DNA from: Pseudomonas cedrina subsp. cedrina | GTDB taxonomy: Bacteria > Pseudomonadota > Gammaproteobacteria > Pseudomonadales > Pseudomonadaceae | Assembly (NCBI RefSeq): GCF_001983175.1 | Contig: NZ_MNPW01000006.1 | Coordinates: 420,534-484,533 of the forward strand | DNA length: 64,000 nucleotides | Direction of reading: 5' to 3' | Shown here: positions 53,960 through 63,577 of the stretch, one piece after another | Layout of the letters: each line of letters opens with the position of its first letter | How positions within the stretch are numbered: position 1 is the stretch's first letter | Notes under the pieces: model-generated | Databases searched by the model: none | Seen by the model: the letters and a program-made list of their open reading frames with translations, nothing else | What the model was told of the DNA's origin: nothing | Program-made: the position numbers and the translations under genes

Positions 53960-54145
53960 CTAGTCACGCCAAAACGGCTTGGACAGCTCAGCCAGTTGGT
54001 CGCTGCGGCTGATGCCAACGTCGGACAATTCCCGGCTATCAAGCTGCGACAACTGGCGTCGTTCGTAAGCACGGCGTATCCATTTAGCTACGAAGGAAGC
54101 TGTAGGGCGGGAGAGCCGCTTATCAACAGGAGATGGCGTATCCAT
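53960..54145 (-). CDS. DUF1127 small protein 1
   Basis: A 61-residue protein with the DUF1127 (YjiS-like) core YERRQLSQLDSRELSDVGIS and the end AELSKPFWRD. Start at MDTPSPVDKR, with GGTGCTCGCC upstream on the coding strand. Arg-rich and probably cytoplasmic; related proteins in other bacteria bind RNA or modulate metabolism, not known here. It shares upstream ACTGTA-type motifs with the second DUF1127 gene. Confidence 0.82.
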   Translation of the reverse strand: MDTPSPVDKRLSRPTASFVAKWIRRAYERRQLSQLDSRELSDVGISRSDQLAELSKPFWRD

Positions 54146-54194
54146 GGCGAGCACCTTTTCATGAGGTTTTGGAACACCATGTTGAGCGAGGCAG

Positions 54195-54262
54195 TGTGAC
54201 CGATACAGTGACAGCAAGATTAAATTGTACTGCTTAACTGTTATTTTTTTTAAACTGTACCT
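54195..54262. promoter_or_regulatory. ACTGTA-type motif cluster upstream of DUF1127 gene 1
   Basis: Contains GATACAGTGACAG (54201-54213), TTGTACTG (54224-54231), TTAACTGTTA and AACTGTACCTGTTG (54252-54265). Copies occur on both strands with about ten-base spacing, the look of a regulator site array. Confidence 0.5.
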
Positions 54263-54313
54263 GTTGTCGCGTGAGGCATCTGTTTTCGATTGAAAACTTC
54301 AATCCCGGAAACA

Positions 54314-54350
54314 ACAAAGCCCGCCACCGGTGTCCCGGGGCGGGCTTTGT
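54314..54350 (-). terminator. Strong hairpin terminator after DUF1127 gene 2
   Basis: ACAAAGCCCGCC (54314-54325) pairs with GGCGGGCTTTGT (54339-54350) with an inner ACCGG/CCGG extension. The T-rich 3' side serves the plus strand best; on the minus strand it can still stop the DUF1127 transcript. Confidence 0.75.
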
Positions 54351-54408
54351 TTTGACAAATCTGGGTGCTGGCAGTGGACCCGTCAGGTCAGGGCCAGCGA
54401 GCGCTAAG

Positions 54409-54621
54409 TTAGCGCCAGAACGGCTTGCTCAGCTCTTCGTAGCGTTGAGCTTCGCTGATACCAGCGTCAGCCAGCAGACGCGAATCCAGACGAGCCAGTT
54501 GATGGCGGCTGGAAATGCGGCGCTGCCACAACATCAGGTTGGCGAGAACGCGCAGAGGCATGGCGGACTGGTTGCTGACAGCTTTTTCAGAGAACAGATC
54601 GGAACTGAGTGTACGTTCCAT
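54409..54621 (-). CDS. DUF1127 small protein 2
   Basis: A 70-residue protein with the core RRISSRHQLARLDSRLLADAGIS and the same C-terminal signature EELSKPFWR as the first copy; the N-terminal half is different. The ATG is preceded by AAGGATGTCATC. It is a monocistronic unit with a strong terminator behind it and a dense array of ACTGTA/TACAGT motifs in front. Confidence 0.83.
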   Translation of the reverse strand: MERTLSSDLFSEKAVSNQSAMPLRVLANLMLWQRRISSRHQLARLDSRLLADAGISEAQRYEELSKPFWR

Positions 54622-54660
54622 GATGACATCCTTCCGCTTGTGGCGGGATTAGGTAGTGGT

Positions 54661-54915
54661 TTAACTGATGCCAATGATCCTCTCCCCGCGCAAGACTCTC
54701 CAGATACAGTTCACCTGTATTGTGAGAGGGCAGTTAACTGTTTAAGGGTGCTGTACTGTTCGGAAATGGGGCAACTGTACCTGTCCGCACTGAAACAGTG
54801 CGAAACAGGTAATTTCAGCGTGTGTGTAAGAAATTTCGGTAGGAAAACACCGGTACAGCAGTACAGTTTTTTCAGGAAGTGCAGACGAATAAGCCGAGCT
54901 GACGAAACTGTATGC
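54661..54915. promoter_or_regulatory. ACTGTA/TACAGT motif array upstream of DUF1127 gene 2
   Basis: Copies seen: ATACAGT (54704), CTGTAT (54715), AGTTAACTGTTT (54732-54743), CTGTACTGTT (54751-54760), AACTGTACCTGT (54773-54784), AACAGT (54794), AACAGG (54803), GTACAGCAGTACAGTT (54853-54868) and AAACTGTAT (54905-54913). The array fills the space between two oppositely oriented transcription ends and resembles multi-copy sites of GntR/MocR-type regulators. Confidence 0.5.
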
Positions 54916-54938
54916 CCGTCAGCTCGCATCTGTGTCAC

Positions 54939-56432
54939 TCACGCCTTGAGCATATGCCCGGTTTCTTCCAGGTTGATGTGCCAGCTCAGTGCTTCCCGCA
55001 GGATGTGCGGCGTGTGGCCGCCAATAGCGCAAGCGGCATTGAAGTAGCTGTTCAGCGCATCGCGGTAGGCCGGATGCACGCAGTTGTCGATGATCACCCG
55101 TGCGCGTTCCCGTGGCGCCAGGCCGCGCAGATCGGCCAGACCCACTTCAGTCACGAGGATGTCGACGTCGTGCTCGGTGTGGTCCACGTGGCTGACCATG
55201 GGCACCACACTGGAAATCGCCCCGCCCTTGGCAATCGACTTGGTGACGAAGATCGCGAGGTGCGCGTTGCGCGCGAAATCCCCGGAGCCGCCAATGCCGT
55301 TCATCATGCGCGTGCCGCAAATATGGGTGGAGTTGACGTTGCCGTAGATATCGAACTCCAGCGCAGTGTTGATGGCGATGATACCCAGGCGCCGCACCAC
55401 TTCCGGGTGGTTGGAGATCTCCTGCGGGCGCAGCACCAGCTTGTCTTTATAGTGTTGCAGATTGCCGAATACGTCGGCGTTACGGCGTTCCGACAAGGTG
55501 ATCGAGCTGCCCGACGCGAAGGTCAGCTTGCCCGCATCGATCAAATCAAAGGTCGAGTCCTGCAACACTTCCGAATACATGGTCAGGTCTTCGAACGGCG
55601 ATTCGATCAACCCGCACATGACCGCGTTGGCGATGTTGCCGATGCCAGCCTGCAGCGGGCCGAGCTTGTTGGTCATGCGCCCGGCGTCGACTTCCTGCTT
55701 GAGGAAGTTGATCAGGTGATTGGCAATGCCTTGGGTGTCGCTGTCTGGCGGCGTCACGGTGGAAGCGGAGTCGGCCTGGTTGGTGATGACGATGGCAACG
55801 ATCTTTTCCGGAGGGATCGGGATAGCGGTACTGCCGATACGGTCGTCGACCTTCACCAGCGGGATCGGCGTGCGCGTCGGCCGGTAGGTCGGGATATAGA
55901 TGTCGTGCAACCCTTCCAGGTTCGGGTTGTGCGCCAAGTTGATCTCGACGATCACCTGCTTGGCGAAAATCGCGAAGCTGGCGGAGTTGCCGACGGAAGT
56001 GGTGGGAACGATGTGGCCAAGCTCGGTGATCGCGACCGCTTCAATCACGGCGATATCCGGCAGCTTGAGCTGGTTGTTGCGCAGTTGCTCGACGGTTTCC
56101 GATAGGTGCTGGTCGATAAACATCACTTCGCCGGCGTTGATGGCCTTGCGCAGGGTGCTGTCGACTTGAAACGGCATGCGTCGCGACAGTACGCCTGCTT
56201 CGGTGAGTTGCTTGTCCAGGTCATTGCCCAGGCTGGCGCCGGTCATCAGGGTGATTTTCAGCGGGGAAGTCTTGGCGCGTTCGGCCAGGGCGTGGGGGAC
56301 GGCCTTGGCTTCACCGGCACGGGTGAAGCCGCTCATGCCGACGGTCATTCCGTCCTCGATCAGTGCGGCGGCGTCTGCCGCGCTCATGACCTTGTTCAAC
56401 AACGAAGGCAAGCGGATACGATCACGGTACAT
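54939..56432 (-). CDS. Acetyl-CoA hydrolase/succinyl-CoA:acetate CoA-transferase family
   Basis: Moves CoA between succinate and acetate (or hydrolyses acetyl-CoA). The 497-residue cytoplasmic enzyme has the family signatures VGMSGFTRAGEAKAVP near the start and the catalytic Glu in INTALEFDIYGNVNS. The oxyanion loop GIGGSGDFARNA follows. It is a single gene with its own upstream region; it would help balance acetate and TCA intermediates. Whether it prefers succinate cannot be read here. Confidence 0.88.
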   Translation of the reverse strand: MYRDRIRLPSLLNKVMSAADAAALIEDGMTVGMSGFTRAGEAKAVPHALAERAKTSPLKITLMTGASLGNDLDKQLTEAGVLSRRMPFQVDSTLRKAINAGEVMFIDQHLSETVEQLRNNQLKLPDIAVIEAVAITELGHIVPTTSVGNSASFAIFAKQVIVEINLAHNPNLEGLHDIYIPTYRPTRTPIPLVKVDDRIGSTAIPIPPEKIVAIVITNQADSASTVTPPDSDTQGIANHLINFLKQEVDAGRMTNKLGPLQAGIGNIANAVMCGLIESPFEDLTMYSEVLQDSTFDLIDAGKLTFASGSSITLSERRNADVFGNLQHYKDKLVLRPQEISNHPEVVRRLGIIAINTALEFDIYGNVNSTHICGTRMMNGIGGSGDFARNAHLAIFVTKSIAKGGAISSVVPMVSHVDHTEHDVDILVTEVGLADLRGLAPRERARVIIDNCVHPAYRDALNSYFNAACAIGGHTPHILREALSWHINLEETGHMLKA

Positions 56433-56616
56433 GGATTGTTATCTCGGGCTACGGAGGCAAGGTGCGCAGTTTAGTGATTTCAAAAGATTTCGGCCCGCTA
56501 CCATGGTCGAATGCCAGGCGGCGATTTAGAGCCTTTGGTCGGGTTTCATGTATGTGCAAAGCGGGACGCAGAGCATCCCTGGATGCATTCCTACGCAGAG
56601 CGCGGGAACGATAAAA

Positions 56617-56645
56617 AAACCCCAGCCTATAGCAGGCCGGGGTTT
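56617..56645 (-). terminator. Intrinsic terminator after pntB
   Basis: AAACCCC-A-GCCT and AGGC-C-GGGGTTT pair around ATAGC; a run of T follows on the minus strand. Confidence 0.88.
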
Positions 56646-56666
56646 CGAGTATTGCGCTGAAGCAGT

Positions 56667-58103
56667 TTACTCGACGGCTTTGACCATATCTTCGATGACC
56701 TTCTTGGCGTCACCGAAGACCATCATGGTCTTGTCCAGGTAGAACAGCTCGTTATCCAGGCCGGCATAACCGCTGGCCATCGAGCGCTTGTTGACGATGA
56801 TGGTTTTGGCCTTGAACGCTTCGAGAATCGGCATGCCGGCAATCGGCGAGTTGGGATCGTTCTTGGCGGCCGGGTTGACCACGTCGTTGGCGCCCAGCAC
56901 CAGCACCACGTCGGCCTGACCGAACTCGGAGTTGATGTCTTCCATCTCGAACACCTGGTCATAAGGCACTTCGGCCTCGGCGAGCAGTACGTTCATGTGC
57001 CCAGGCATACGGCCCGCCACCGGATGGATCGCGTACTTCACGGTGACGCCGCGGTGAGTCAGCTTTTCGGTCAGCTCCTTGAGCGCATGTTGCGCCCGAG
57101 CGACTGCCAGGCCGTAGCCCGGAACGATGATCACGGTGTCGGCGTTGGTCAGCAGGAAGGTGGCGTCGTCGGCCGAGCCGGATTTCACCGGGCGTGCTTC
57201 TTTTGATCCTGCAGCGGCGCTGGCATCCGGCGTGTTGCCGAAACCGCCGAGCAGCACATTAAAGAAGGAACGGTTCATCGCCTTGCACATGATGTACGAC
57301 AGGATCGCGCCGCTTGAACCCACCAGGGAACCGGCGATGATCAGCATCGAGTTGTTCAGCGAGAAGCCGATACCCGCCGCCGCCCAGCCGGAGTAACTGT
57401 TGAGCATCGACACCACCACCGGCATATCGGCGCCGCCGATCGGGATGATGATCAGCACGCCCAATACAAAGGCCAGGGCCAGCATCAGCGCGAAGGCGGT
57501 AAGGTTGCCGGTGAACATGAACGCCAGGCCCAGGCCCAGCGTGGCGAGGCCAAGTGCCAGGTTCAGCTTGTGCTGGCCGCCGAACTGTACCGGTGCGCCC
57601 TGGAACAGGCGGAACTTGTATTTGCCCGACAGTTTGCCGAACGCGATCACCGAACCGGAGAAGGTGATTGCGCCGATGGCCGCACCAAGGAACAGCTCCA
57701 GGCGGTTGCCCGCAGGAATCGCGTCGCCCAAGAGTTTGACAATGCCCAGGGATTGCGGCTCGACCACCGCGGCAATTGCGATGAACACCGCGGCCAGGCC
57801 GATCATGCTGTGCATGAAGGCTACCAGCTCCGGCATCTTGGTCATTTCTACGCGCTTGGCCATGATCGAGCCGGCAGTGCCGCCGACCAGCAGGCCAACG
57901 ATCACGTAGCCGATACCGGCAGTTGCAAGCTCGGCGCCGAGCTTATAGATCAGACCCACGGTGGTGAGCACCGCCAGCGCCATGCCAAGCATGCCGAACA
58001 GGTTGCCGCGCCGTGAAGTGGTCGGGTGTGAGAGACCCTTGAGGGCTTGGATGAAGCAGATCGACGCAATCAGATACAGCGTCGTGACCAGATTCATACT
58101 CAT
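56667..58103 (-). CDS. pntB: NAD(P) transhydrogenase subunit beta
   Basis: Proton-translocating subunit with the NADP(H) site. The 478-residue product has eight or nine helices (about 1-265) and a C-terminal cytoplasmic domain (about 295-478) with VPGYGLAVARAQHAL and DVVLVLGANDVVNPAA, the NADP-binding region. Its ATG shares a base with the pntAB stop. Works with PntAA and PntAB to reduce NADP+ with NADH using the proton gradient. Confidence 0.95.
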   Translation of the reverse strand: MSMNLVTTLYLIASICFIQALKGLSHPTTSRRGNLFGMLGMALAVLTTVGLIYKLGAELATAGIGYVIVGLLVGGTAGSIMAKRVEMTKMPELVAFMHSMIGLAAVFIAIAAVVEPQSLGIVKLLGDAIPAGNRLELFLGAAIGAITFSGSVIAFGKLSGKYKFRLFQGAPVQFGGQHKLNLALGLATLGLGLAFMFTGNLTAFALMLALAFVLGVLIIIPIGGADMPVVVSMLNSYSGWAAAGIGFSLNNSMLIIAGSLVGSSGAILSYIMCKAMNRSFFNVLLGGFGNTPDASAAAGSKEARPVKSGSADDATFLLTNADTVIIVPGYGLAVARAQHALKELTEKLTHRGVTVKYAIHPVAGRMPGHMNVLLAEAEVPYDQVFEMEDINSEFGQADVVLVLGANDVVNPAAKNDPNSPIAGMPILEAFKAKTIIVNKRSMASGYAGLDNELFYLDKTMMVFGDAKKVIEDMVKAVE

Positions 58104-58423
58104 TATTTCTGCACCTCTTCTTTAACTTTGGGCGCTTTCTTCTTGAACATCTCAAGCATCCTGCGGGTGACCAGGAAGCCGCCAAACACGTTGACTGCCG
58201 CCAGTGCCACGGCCAGGGTGCCCATGGTTTTGCCCAGCGGAGTCACGGTGAGGGCCGCGGCCAACATGGCGCCAACGATGACGATCGCCGAGATGGCGTT
58301 GGTCACCGCCATCAACGGCGTGTGCAGCGCGGGGGTGACGTTCCAGACCACGTGGTAACCGACATAAATCGCCAGCACAAAGATGATCAGGTTGTAGATA
58401 CCGGGGGAGATAAGCTCTTCCAT
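58103..58423 (-). CDS. pntAB: NAD(P) transhydrogenase subunit alpha, membrane part
   Basis: A 106-residue subunit with three helices, corresponding to the C-terminal membrane portion of E. coli PntA; here it is a separate gene, as in other pseudomonads. Conserved [19 protein letters not shown] near the end. It lies 15 bases after pntAA, with its stop overlapping the pntB start. Confidence 0.93.
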   Translation of the reverse strand: MEELISPGIYNLIIFVLAIYVGYHVVWNVTPALHTPLMAVTNAISAIVIVGAMLAAALTVTPLGKTMGTLAVALAAVNVFGGFLVTRRMLEMFKKKAPKVKEEVQK

Positions 58424-58438
58424 CGTCTGAATCCCTGC

Positions 58439-59560
58439 TTAGGCGTTTTTGCGGATGACTTGGCCGTCGCGGCACATCAGGCACGCGGCGACGATGTCGT
58501 CTTCAAGGTTGATTTCAAACTGCCCATCCTTGTTGAAGACCAGCTTCAGGAAGTCCAGCAGGTTGCGTGCATATAAAGCAGAAGCATCGGCGGCTACGGC
58601 CCCGGCCAGGTTGGTCGGGCCGCAAATGATCACGCCGTTCTGCACTACCACTTGATCGGCGATGGTCAGCGGGCAGTTGCCGCCTTGGGCGGCGGCAAGG
58701 TCGATGACCACTGAGCCCGGCTTCATGTGTGCGACGGTCTCGGCGCTCAGCAGGGTGGGTGCCTTGCGGCCAGGAATCAGCGCGGTGGTGATGACGATAT
58801 CGGCTTGCTTGGCGCGCTCGTGCACGGCCAGGGCCTGGCGCTGCATCCAGCTGGTCGGCATCGGGCGCGCGTAACCGCCGACGCCGACCGCGCATTCACG
58901 CTCTTCGTCGGTTTCGTAGGGCACGTCGACAAATTTGGCGCCGAGGGACTCGATCTGCTCCTTGACCGCCGGGCGTACGTCAGACGCTTCGATCACGGCA
59001 CCCAGGCGTTTCGCTGTGGCGATGGCCTGCAGGCCTGCAACACCGGCGCCGAGGATCAGCACGCGCGCCGCTTTGACGGTGCCTGCGGCGGTCATCAGCA
59101 TCGGCATGAAGCGCGGATAGTGATGGGCGGCGAGCAGCACAGCCTTGTAGCCCGCAATGTTGGCCTGGGATGACAGCACGTCGAGGCTCTGGGCTCGCGA
59201 TGTGCGCGGTGCAGCCTCGAGGGCGAAGGCGGTAATGCCGCGCTCAGCGAGCTTGGCAATGGTTTCGTTGCTGAACGGGTTGAGCATGCCCACCAACACG
59301 GTGCCGCTTTTGATCAGCGCAAGTTCGCTGTCGCTGGGGGCAACCACTTTGAGAATAAGCTCGGTGCCAAACGCATCGTTGGCGCTGCCAATGGTCGCGC
59401 CTGCCGCTTCATAGGCACTGTCGACGACGCTGGCCTGGATGCCGGCTCCGCTTTGTACAGTGACCTTATGGCCCTGGCCGATCAGCTTCTTGATGGTTTC
59501 CGGGGTGGCAGCCACCCGCGTTTCACCGGTCTGGGTTTCGAGAGGAACACCAATGTGCAC
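58439..59560 (-). CDS. pntAA: NAD(P) transhydrogenase subunit alpha, NAD-binding part
   Basis: Soluble NAD(H)-binding subunit, 373 residues. The N-terminal part resembles alanine dehydrogenase (GVPLETQTGETRVAATPETIKKL). The nucleotide-binding GAGVAGLQAIATAKRLGAVIEASDVR is about residues 175-200, and VVIDLAAAQGGNCPLT is the family loop. I choose the GTG at 59560 because AGGAGATTTGAC precedes it; the longer ATG frame is not supported by similarity. First gene of pntAA-pntAB-pntB. Confidence 0.94.
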   Translation of the reverse strand: MHIGVPLETQTGETRVAATPETIKKLIGQGHKVTVQSGAGIQASVVDSAYEAAGATIGSANDAFGTELILKVVAPSDSELALIKSGTVLVGMLNPFSNETIAKLAERGITAFALEAAPRTSRAQSLDVLSSQANIAGYKAVLLAAHHYPRFMPMLMTAAGTVKAARVLILGAGVAGLQAIATAKRLGAVIEASDVRPAVKEQIESLGAKFVDVPYETDEERECAVGVGGYARPMPTSWMQRQALAVHERAKQADIVITTALIPGRKAPTLLSAETVAHMKPGSVVIDLAAAQGGNCPLTIADQVVVQNGVIICGPTNLAGAVAADASALYARNLLDFLKLVFNKDGQFEINLEDDIVAACLMCRDGQVIRKNA

Positions 59561-59991
59561 GTCAAATCTCCTGCATGATCTTTTTGCTTTTGATCTTTTT
59601 GTAAAAAGGCCAGTGCACCGCGAGTGGCGCAACTGGGGCGGCCGATCAGCACGATCCCGCTGAAATGACAGCGGGGCGCGGCATTTTGCAGGCGAACTTT
59701 ACGGCCTTCAAGGAATTATGACGGGTGACGAAAAATTAACTACAAGTCACCCTGTGACTGATTGTCGCAAGTAGTTGGAATAAATGATTTAAATACAGTC
59801 GTTTAGAGGCTTTACTGCGTTTTTTCAGCATTTTCCCATGGTTGCCATGAATGGTCGTTCATTGGCTCGTAATAGTCGCTCAAAGCCATGTAGCGCATGG
59901 CTTTGAGCTTTGTTACTGAAGGACAGATACAGTCTGCTCAAATGCGACATATACGTACATCTGTAGGATTCCAAATTAACTGACTACAAAG
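59561..59991. other. Non-coding region between pntAA and the LysR gene
   Basis: No gene is evident. It holds the pntAA promoter zone, an A/T-rich tract around 59730-59830, and a perfect 12-base palindrome at 59879-59907 (CTCAAAGCCATG and CATGGCTTTGAG). Confidence 0.6.
59879..59907. other. Perfect palindrome CTCAAAGCCATG-N5-CATGGCTTTGAG
   Basis: A 12-base perfect inverted repeat with a 5-base centre, in the non-coding region downstream of the LysR gene and upstream of pntAA. No T run follows on either strand, so it is either an unusual terminator or an operator. Confidence 0.6.
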
Positions 59992-60912
59992 TCAGAGGCT
60001 TGGTTGGAGCCCAGGACTATTGGTGCTATAGCGCTGCGACTGATCGATCAGCCAGTTCTTGAATGCCTGAAGCGAGGCTGATTCGACTTTTTTGTCGGGA
60101 ATCATCAAGTAGTAAGCTTTGGAGCTGGCCAGCGCCTCGGTGCAGGCGATCACCAATTGACGCTCCTCCAGTTCGCGTTGGATGAGGAACGGCGGAATCA
60201 GCGCGATCCCCATGTCATGCATGGCTGCCTGGGACAACATCGAGAATAGCTCGTAACGCGGGCCTGTCATGTCGCGAGGTACGCTCAGCTGTTGGGCATT
60301 GAACCATTGGCGCCAAGCGTAGGGTCGAGTGGTCTGCTGCAGCAGGGGCAGTTCTGCAATTTGTTGGGGGCTGAACGGGTGTGCGCTGCCCAGTAGTCGG
60401 GGGCTGCACACCGGCACAGGGTTCTCTCCCATCAGTCGGTGGGATTCGGTGCCGGACCAATCGGCATCGCCGAAGTAGATCGCTGCGTCGAACTCAGTGT
60501 CGGCAAACAGAAACGGGCGTGTGCGGTTGGTCAGGTTGACGGTGACTTGCGGATGTTGACGCTGGAAATCCTTAAGGCGAGGTATCAACCACTGAGTACC
60601 GAACGTGGGGACCACGGCCAGTTCTATAGTGTTGGCGCCTTGCTGTCCCATGACAGACAGCGTATCGCGCTCAACCGCGTCCAATTGCGCGGCGACGCGC
60701 CGACTATAAGACAGCCCGGCTTCCGTCAGCTTTACCCCGCGCCTTGAGCGGCGAAACAGCTCGACACTTAAAAACTCTTCAAGGCTGGCGATCTGTCGAC
60801 AGATGGCGCCTTGAGTAATCGAAAGCTCGTGCGCGGCCTTGGTAAAGCTCTCGTGGCGGGCTGCGGCTTCAAAACTGACGAGGGCGGTGGTGCTGGGGAT
60901 TTTTCTACGCAT
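59992..60912 (-). CDS. gcdR: LysR-type regulator of glutaryl-CoA dehydrogenase
   Basis: Transcription factor of 306 residues. The helix-turn-helix (residues about 15-60: ALVSFEAAARHESFTKAAHELSITQGAICRQI) is of the GcvA/GcdR subgroup and is followed by an effector domain. It is divergent from gcdH with 158 bases between, the normal arrangement for a LysR activator and its target; the likely co-inducer is glutarate, as described for the Pseudomonas homologue. The ATG at 60912 follows GAGGA; an upstream GTG is in frame but weak. Confidence 0.88.
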   Translation of the reverse strand: MRRKIPSTTALVSFEAAARHESFTKAAHELSITQGAICRQIASLEEFLSVELFRRSRRGVKLTEAGLSYSRRVAAQLDAVERDTLSVMGQQGANTIELAVVPTFGTQWLIPRLKDFQRQHPQVTVNLTNRTRPFLFADTEFDAAIYFGDADWSGTESHRLMGENPVPVCSPRLLGSAHPFSPQQIAELPLLQQTTRPYAWRQWFNAQQLSVPRDMTGPRYELFSMLSQAAMHDMGIALIPPFLIQRELEERQLVIACTEALASSKAYYLMIPDKKVESASLQAFKNWLIDQSQRYSTNSPGLQPSL

Positions 60913-61070
60913 ATACCGTGTCCTCACTTATAAAGCGCCTTTGCGCCCATCCTGGCTATTACGAAGTGAGAAATTAGCACAACCCTATGCGGAAACCTCG
61001 TTTGCCCTCTGTGCTGGAGGGGCCTAGGCTGCTTCCCACGACTTCTGATTTCTCCCGCGAGGACTTATTC

Positions 61071-62252
61071 ATGGCAGGCAAGGCAAGCTTCAACTGGATT
61101 GATCCGTTGCTACTGGACCAACAGCTCACCGAAGAAGAGCGCATGGTGCGCGACAGCGCTCAGCAATTTGCCCGGGACAAGCTGGCGCCGCGTGTGCTCG
61201 AAGCCTTTCGCCATGAAAAGACTGACCCCGCCATTTTTCGTGAAATGGGCGAGACCGGTTTACTCGGTGCAATGATTCCCGAGCAGTACGGCGGCAGCGG
61301 CTTGAATTACGTCAGCTATGGGCTGATTGCGCGCGAAGTGGAGCGTGTCGATTCCGGCTATCGCTCGATGATGAGCGTGCAATCGTCGCTGGTCATGGTG
61401 CCGATCAACGAGTTTGGCACTGAGGCGCAGAAACAGAAGTACCTGCCGAAGCTGGCATCTGGCGAATGGATCGGCTGTTTCGGCCTGACCGAGCCCAATC
61501 ATGGCTCCGACCCAGGCGCAATGATTACCCGTGCTCGCAAAGTCGAGGGTGGCTACAGCCTGACGGGCGCGAAGATGTGGATCACCAATAGCCCGATCGC
61601 TGATGTGTTCGTGGTGTGGGGCAAGGACGATGCTGGCGATATCCGTGGCTTTGTCCTGGAGAAAGGCTGGAAAGGTCTGAGCGCACCGGCGATTCACGGC
61701 AAGGTCGGGCTGCGCGCCTCCATTACCGGCGAGATCGTCATGGATAACGTGTTCGTGCCGCAAGAGAACATCTTCCCGGACGTGCGTGGCCTGAAGGGGC
61801 CTTTTACCTGCCTTGACTCCGCGCGTTATGGCATCTCCTGGGGGGCGTTGGGTGCGGCTGAGTTCTGCTGGCACACCGCTCGCCAATACACGCTTGATCG
61901 CCAGCAGTTTGGCCGCCCACTGGCGGCGACTCAGCTGATCCAGAAGAAGCTGGCTGACATGCAGACCGAGATCACCCTGGCCCTGCAAGGCTGCCTGCGT
62001 CTGGGGCGTATGAAAGACGAAGGGACTGCGGCGGTCGAGATCACCTCGATCATGAAGCGCAACTCGTGTGGCAAGTCTCTGGATATCGCACGCATGGCGC
62101 GCGACATGCTGGGTGGCAACGGTATTTCCGACGAGTTCGGCGTGGCGCGCCATCTGGTCAACCTGGAGGTGGTGAACACCTACGAAGGTACGCACGACGT
62201 GCATGCCCTGATTCTTGGGCGCGCGCAAACCGGTCTTCAGGCGTTCTATTAA
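61071..62252 (+). CDS. gcdH: Glutaryl-CoA dehydrogenase
   Basis: Oxidises and decarboxylates glutaryl-CoA to crotonyl-CoA in lysine and glutarate breakdown. The 393-residue acyl-CoA dehydrogenase fold has [13 protein letters not shown] (FAD/substrate), [18 protein letters not shown] and the catalytic Glu372 in [10 protein letters not shown], at the position known for glutaryl-CoA dehydrogenases. Start at [14 protein letters not shown], with CGAGGAC upstream. It shares an operon with the CoA-transferase 12 bases downstream. Confidence 0.95.
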   Translation: MAGKASFNWIDPLLLDQQLTEEERMVRDSAQQFARDKLAPRVLEAFRHEKTDPAIFREMGETGLLGAMIPEQYGGSGLNYVSYGLIAREVERVDSGYRSMMSVQSSLVMVPINEFGTEAQKQKYLPKLASGEWIGCFGLTEPNHGSDPGAMITRARKVEGGYSLTGAKMWITNSPIADVFVVWGKDDAGDIRGFVLEKGWKGLSAPAIHGKVGLRASITGEIVMDNVFVPQENIFPDVRGLKGPFTCLDSARYGISWGALGAAEFCWHTARQYTLDRQQFGRPLAATQLIQKKLADMQTEITLALQGCLRLGRMKDEGTAAVEITSIMKRNSCGKSLDIARMARDMLGGNGISDEFGVARHLVNLEVVNTYEGTHDVHALILGRAQTGLQAFY

Positions 62253-62264
62253 TAGGAGCACGGC

Positions 62265-63485
62265 ATGGGCGCGCTTTCGCATCTGCGGGTGCTGGACTTA
62301 TCGCGAGTACTGGCGGGCCCCTGGTCCGGGCAGATTCTTGCGGACCTCGGGGCTGAGGTGATCAAGGTTGAACGTCCAGGGAGCGGTGACGACACGCGCG
62401 CATGGGGGCCGCCTTTCCTTAAGGACGCCTATGGCGAGAACACCAGTGAGGCGGCGTATTACCTGTCGGCTAATCGCAACAAGCAGTCGGTGACTATCGA
62501 CTTCACGCGGCCGGAGGGGCAGGCACTGGTGCGCGACCTGGCGGCCAAGTCGGACATTCTGATCGAGAACTTCAAGGTCGGTGGCCTTGCGGCGTATGGG
62601 CTGGACTATGAGTCGCTCAAGGAGATCAATCCGGAGCTGATTTACTGCTCGATCACCGGCTTCGGTCAGACAGGGCCGTATGCGACACGCGCGGGTTATG
62701 ACTTCATGATTCAAGGGCTGGGCGGGCTTATGAGCCTGACCGGCCGGCCCGAGGGTGAGGACGGCGCTGGGCCGGTGAAGGTTGGCGTTGCGCTGACCGA
62801 CATTCTTACGGGGCTTTACTCGACTGTGGCGATACTCGCGGCACTGGCTCATCGGGACCATGACGGCGGTGGGCAGCATATCGATATGGCGTTGCTGGAT
62901 GTGCAGGTGGCTTGCCTGGCGAACCAGGCGATGAATTACCTGACAACGGGTGATTCGCCGAGGCGCCTGGGGAATGCTCATCCGAATATCGTGCCTTATC
63001 AGGATTTTCCTACCGCTGATGGTGACTTCATCCTGACGGTGGGGAATGACAGCCAGTTCCGCAAGTTTGCTGAAGTGGCTGGGCAGCCGCAGTGGGCGGA
63101 TGATCCGCGCTTCTCTACTAATAAGGTGCGGGTGGCGAATCGGGCGGAGCTGATTCCGTTGATTCGTCAGGCTACTGTATTCAAGACGACGACTGAGTGG
63201 GTGTTGCGGCTGGAGCGGGTTGGTGTGCCTTGTGGGCCGATCAATGACTTGGCGCAGGTGTTTTCCGATCCTCAGGTCAAGGCGCGCGGTTTGGCCATGG
63301 CGCTGCCGCATGCGTTGGCAGGGATGGTGCCTCAGGTGGCAAGTCCGATACGGTTATCCAAAACGCCAGTGGAGTACCGGAATGCGCCTCCTCTTTTGGG
63401 AGAGCATACGGCCAAGGTGCTGCAGGAGGTGTTGGGGTTGGGTGAGCGTAATGTGGCTGCTCTGAAGGTCGCGGGTGTTATCTGA
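62265..63485 (+). CDS. gcdG: CaiB/BaiF-family (class III) CoA-transferase, succinyl-CoA:glutarate type
   Basis: Activates glutarate to glutaryl-CoA using succinyl-CoA, feeding gcdH. The 406-residue product has the class III features: VLDLSRVLAGPWSGQILADLGAEVIKVE at the N-terminus, the NFKVGGLAAYGLDYE region, and the catalytic Asp in GGQHIDMALLDVQ. AATAGGAGCACGGC precedes the ATG. Substrate assignment comes from the gcdH/gcdR context. Codon use in the last third is noticeably less GC-ending than in the other genes. Confidence 0.9.
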   Translation: MGALSHLRVLDLSRVLAGPWSGQILADLGAEVIKVERPGSGDDTRAWGPPFLKDAYGENTSEAAYYLSANRNKQSVTIDFTRPEGQALVRDLAAKSDILIENFKVGGLAAYGLDYESLKEINPELIYCSITGFGQTGPYATRAGYDFMIQGLGGLMSLTGRPEGEDGAGPVKVGVALTDILTGLYSTVAILAALAHRDHDGGGQHIDMALLDVQVACLANQAMNYLTTGDSPRRLGNAHPNIVPYQDFPTADGDFILTVGNDSQFRKFAEVAGQPQWADDPRFSTNKVRVANRAELIPLIRQATVFKTTTEWVLRLERVGVPCGPINDLAQVFSDPQVKARGLAMALPHALAGMVPQVASPIRLSKTPVEYRNAPPLLGEHTAKVLQEVLGLGERNVAALKVAGVI

Positions 63486-63577
63486 ATCTCTTCTTCTATA
63501 TAGAAGGCGTTGCTGATCAGTTTTTGATGGTTTTTTAATCAATTCCAACTAACTGATAGAAAAAGCAAAATTAAGGG

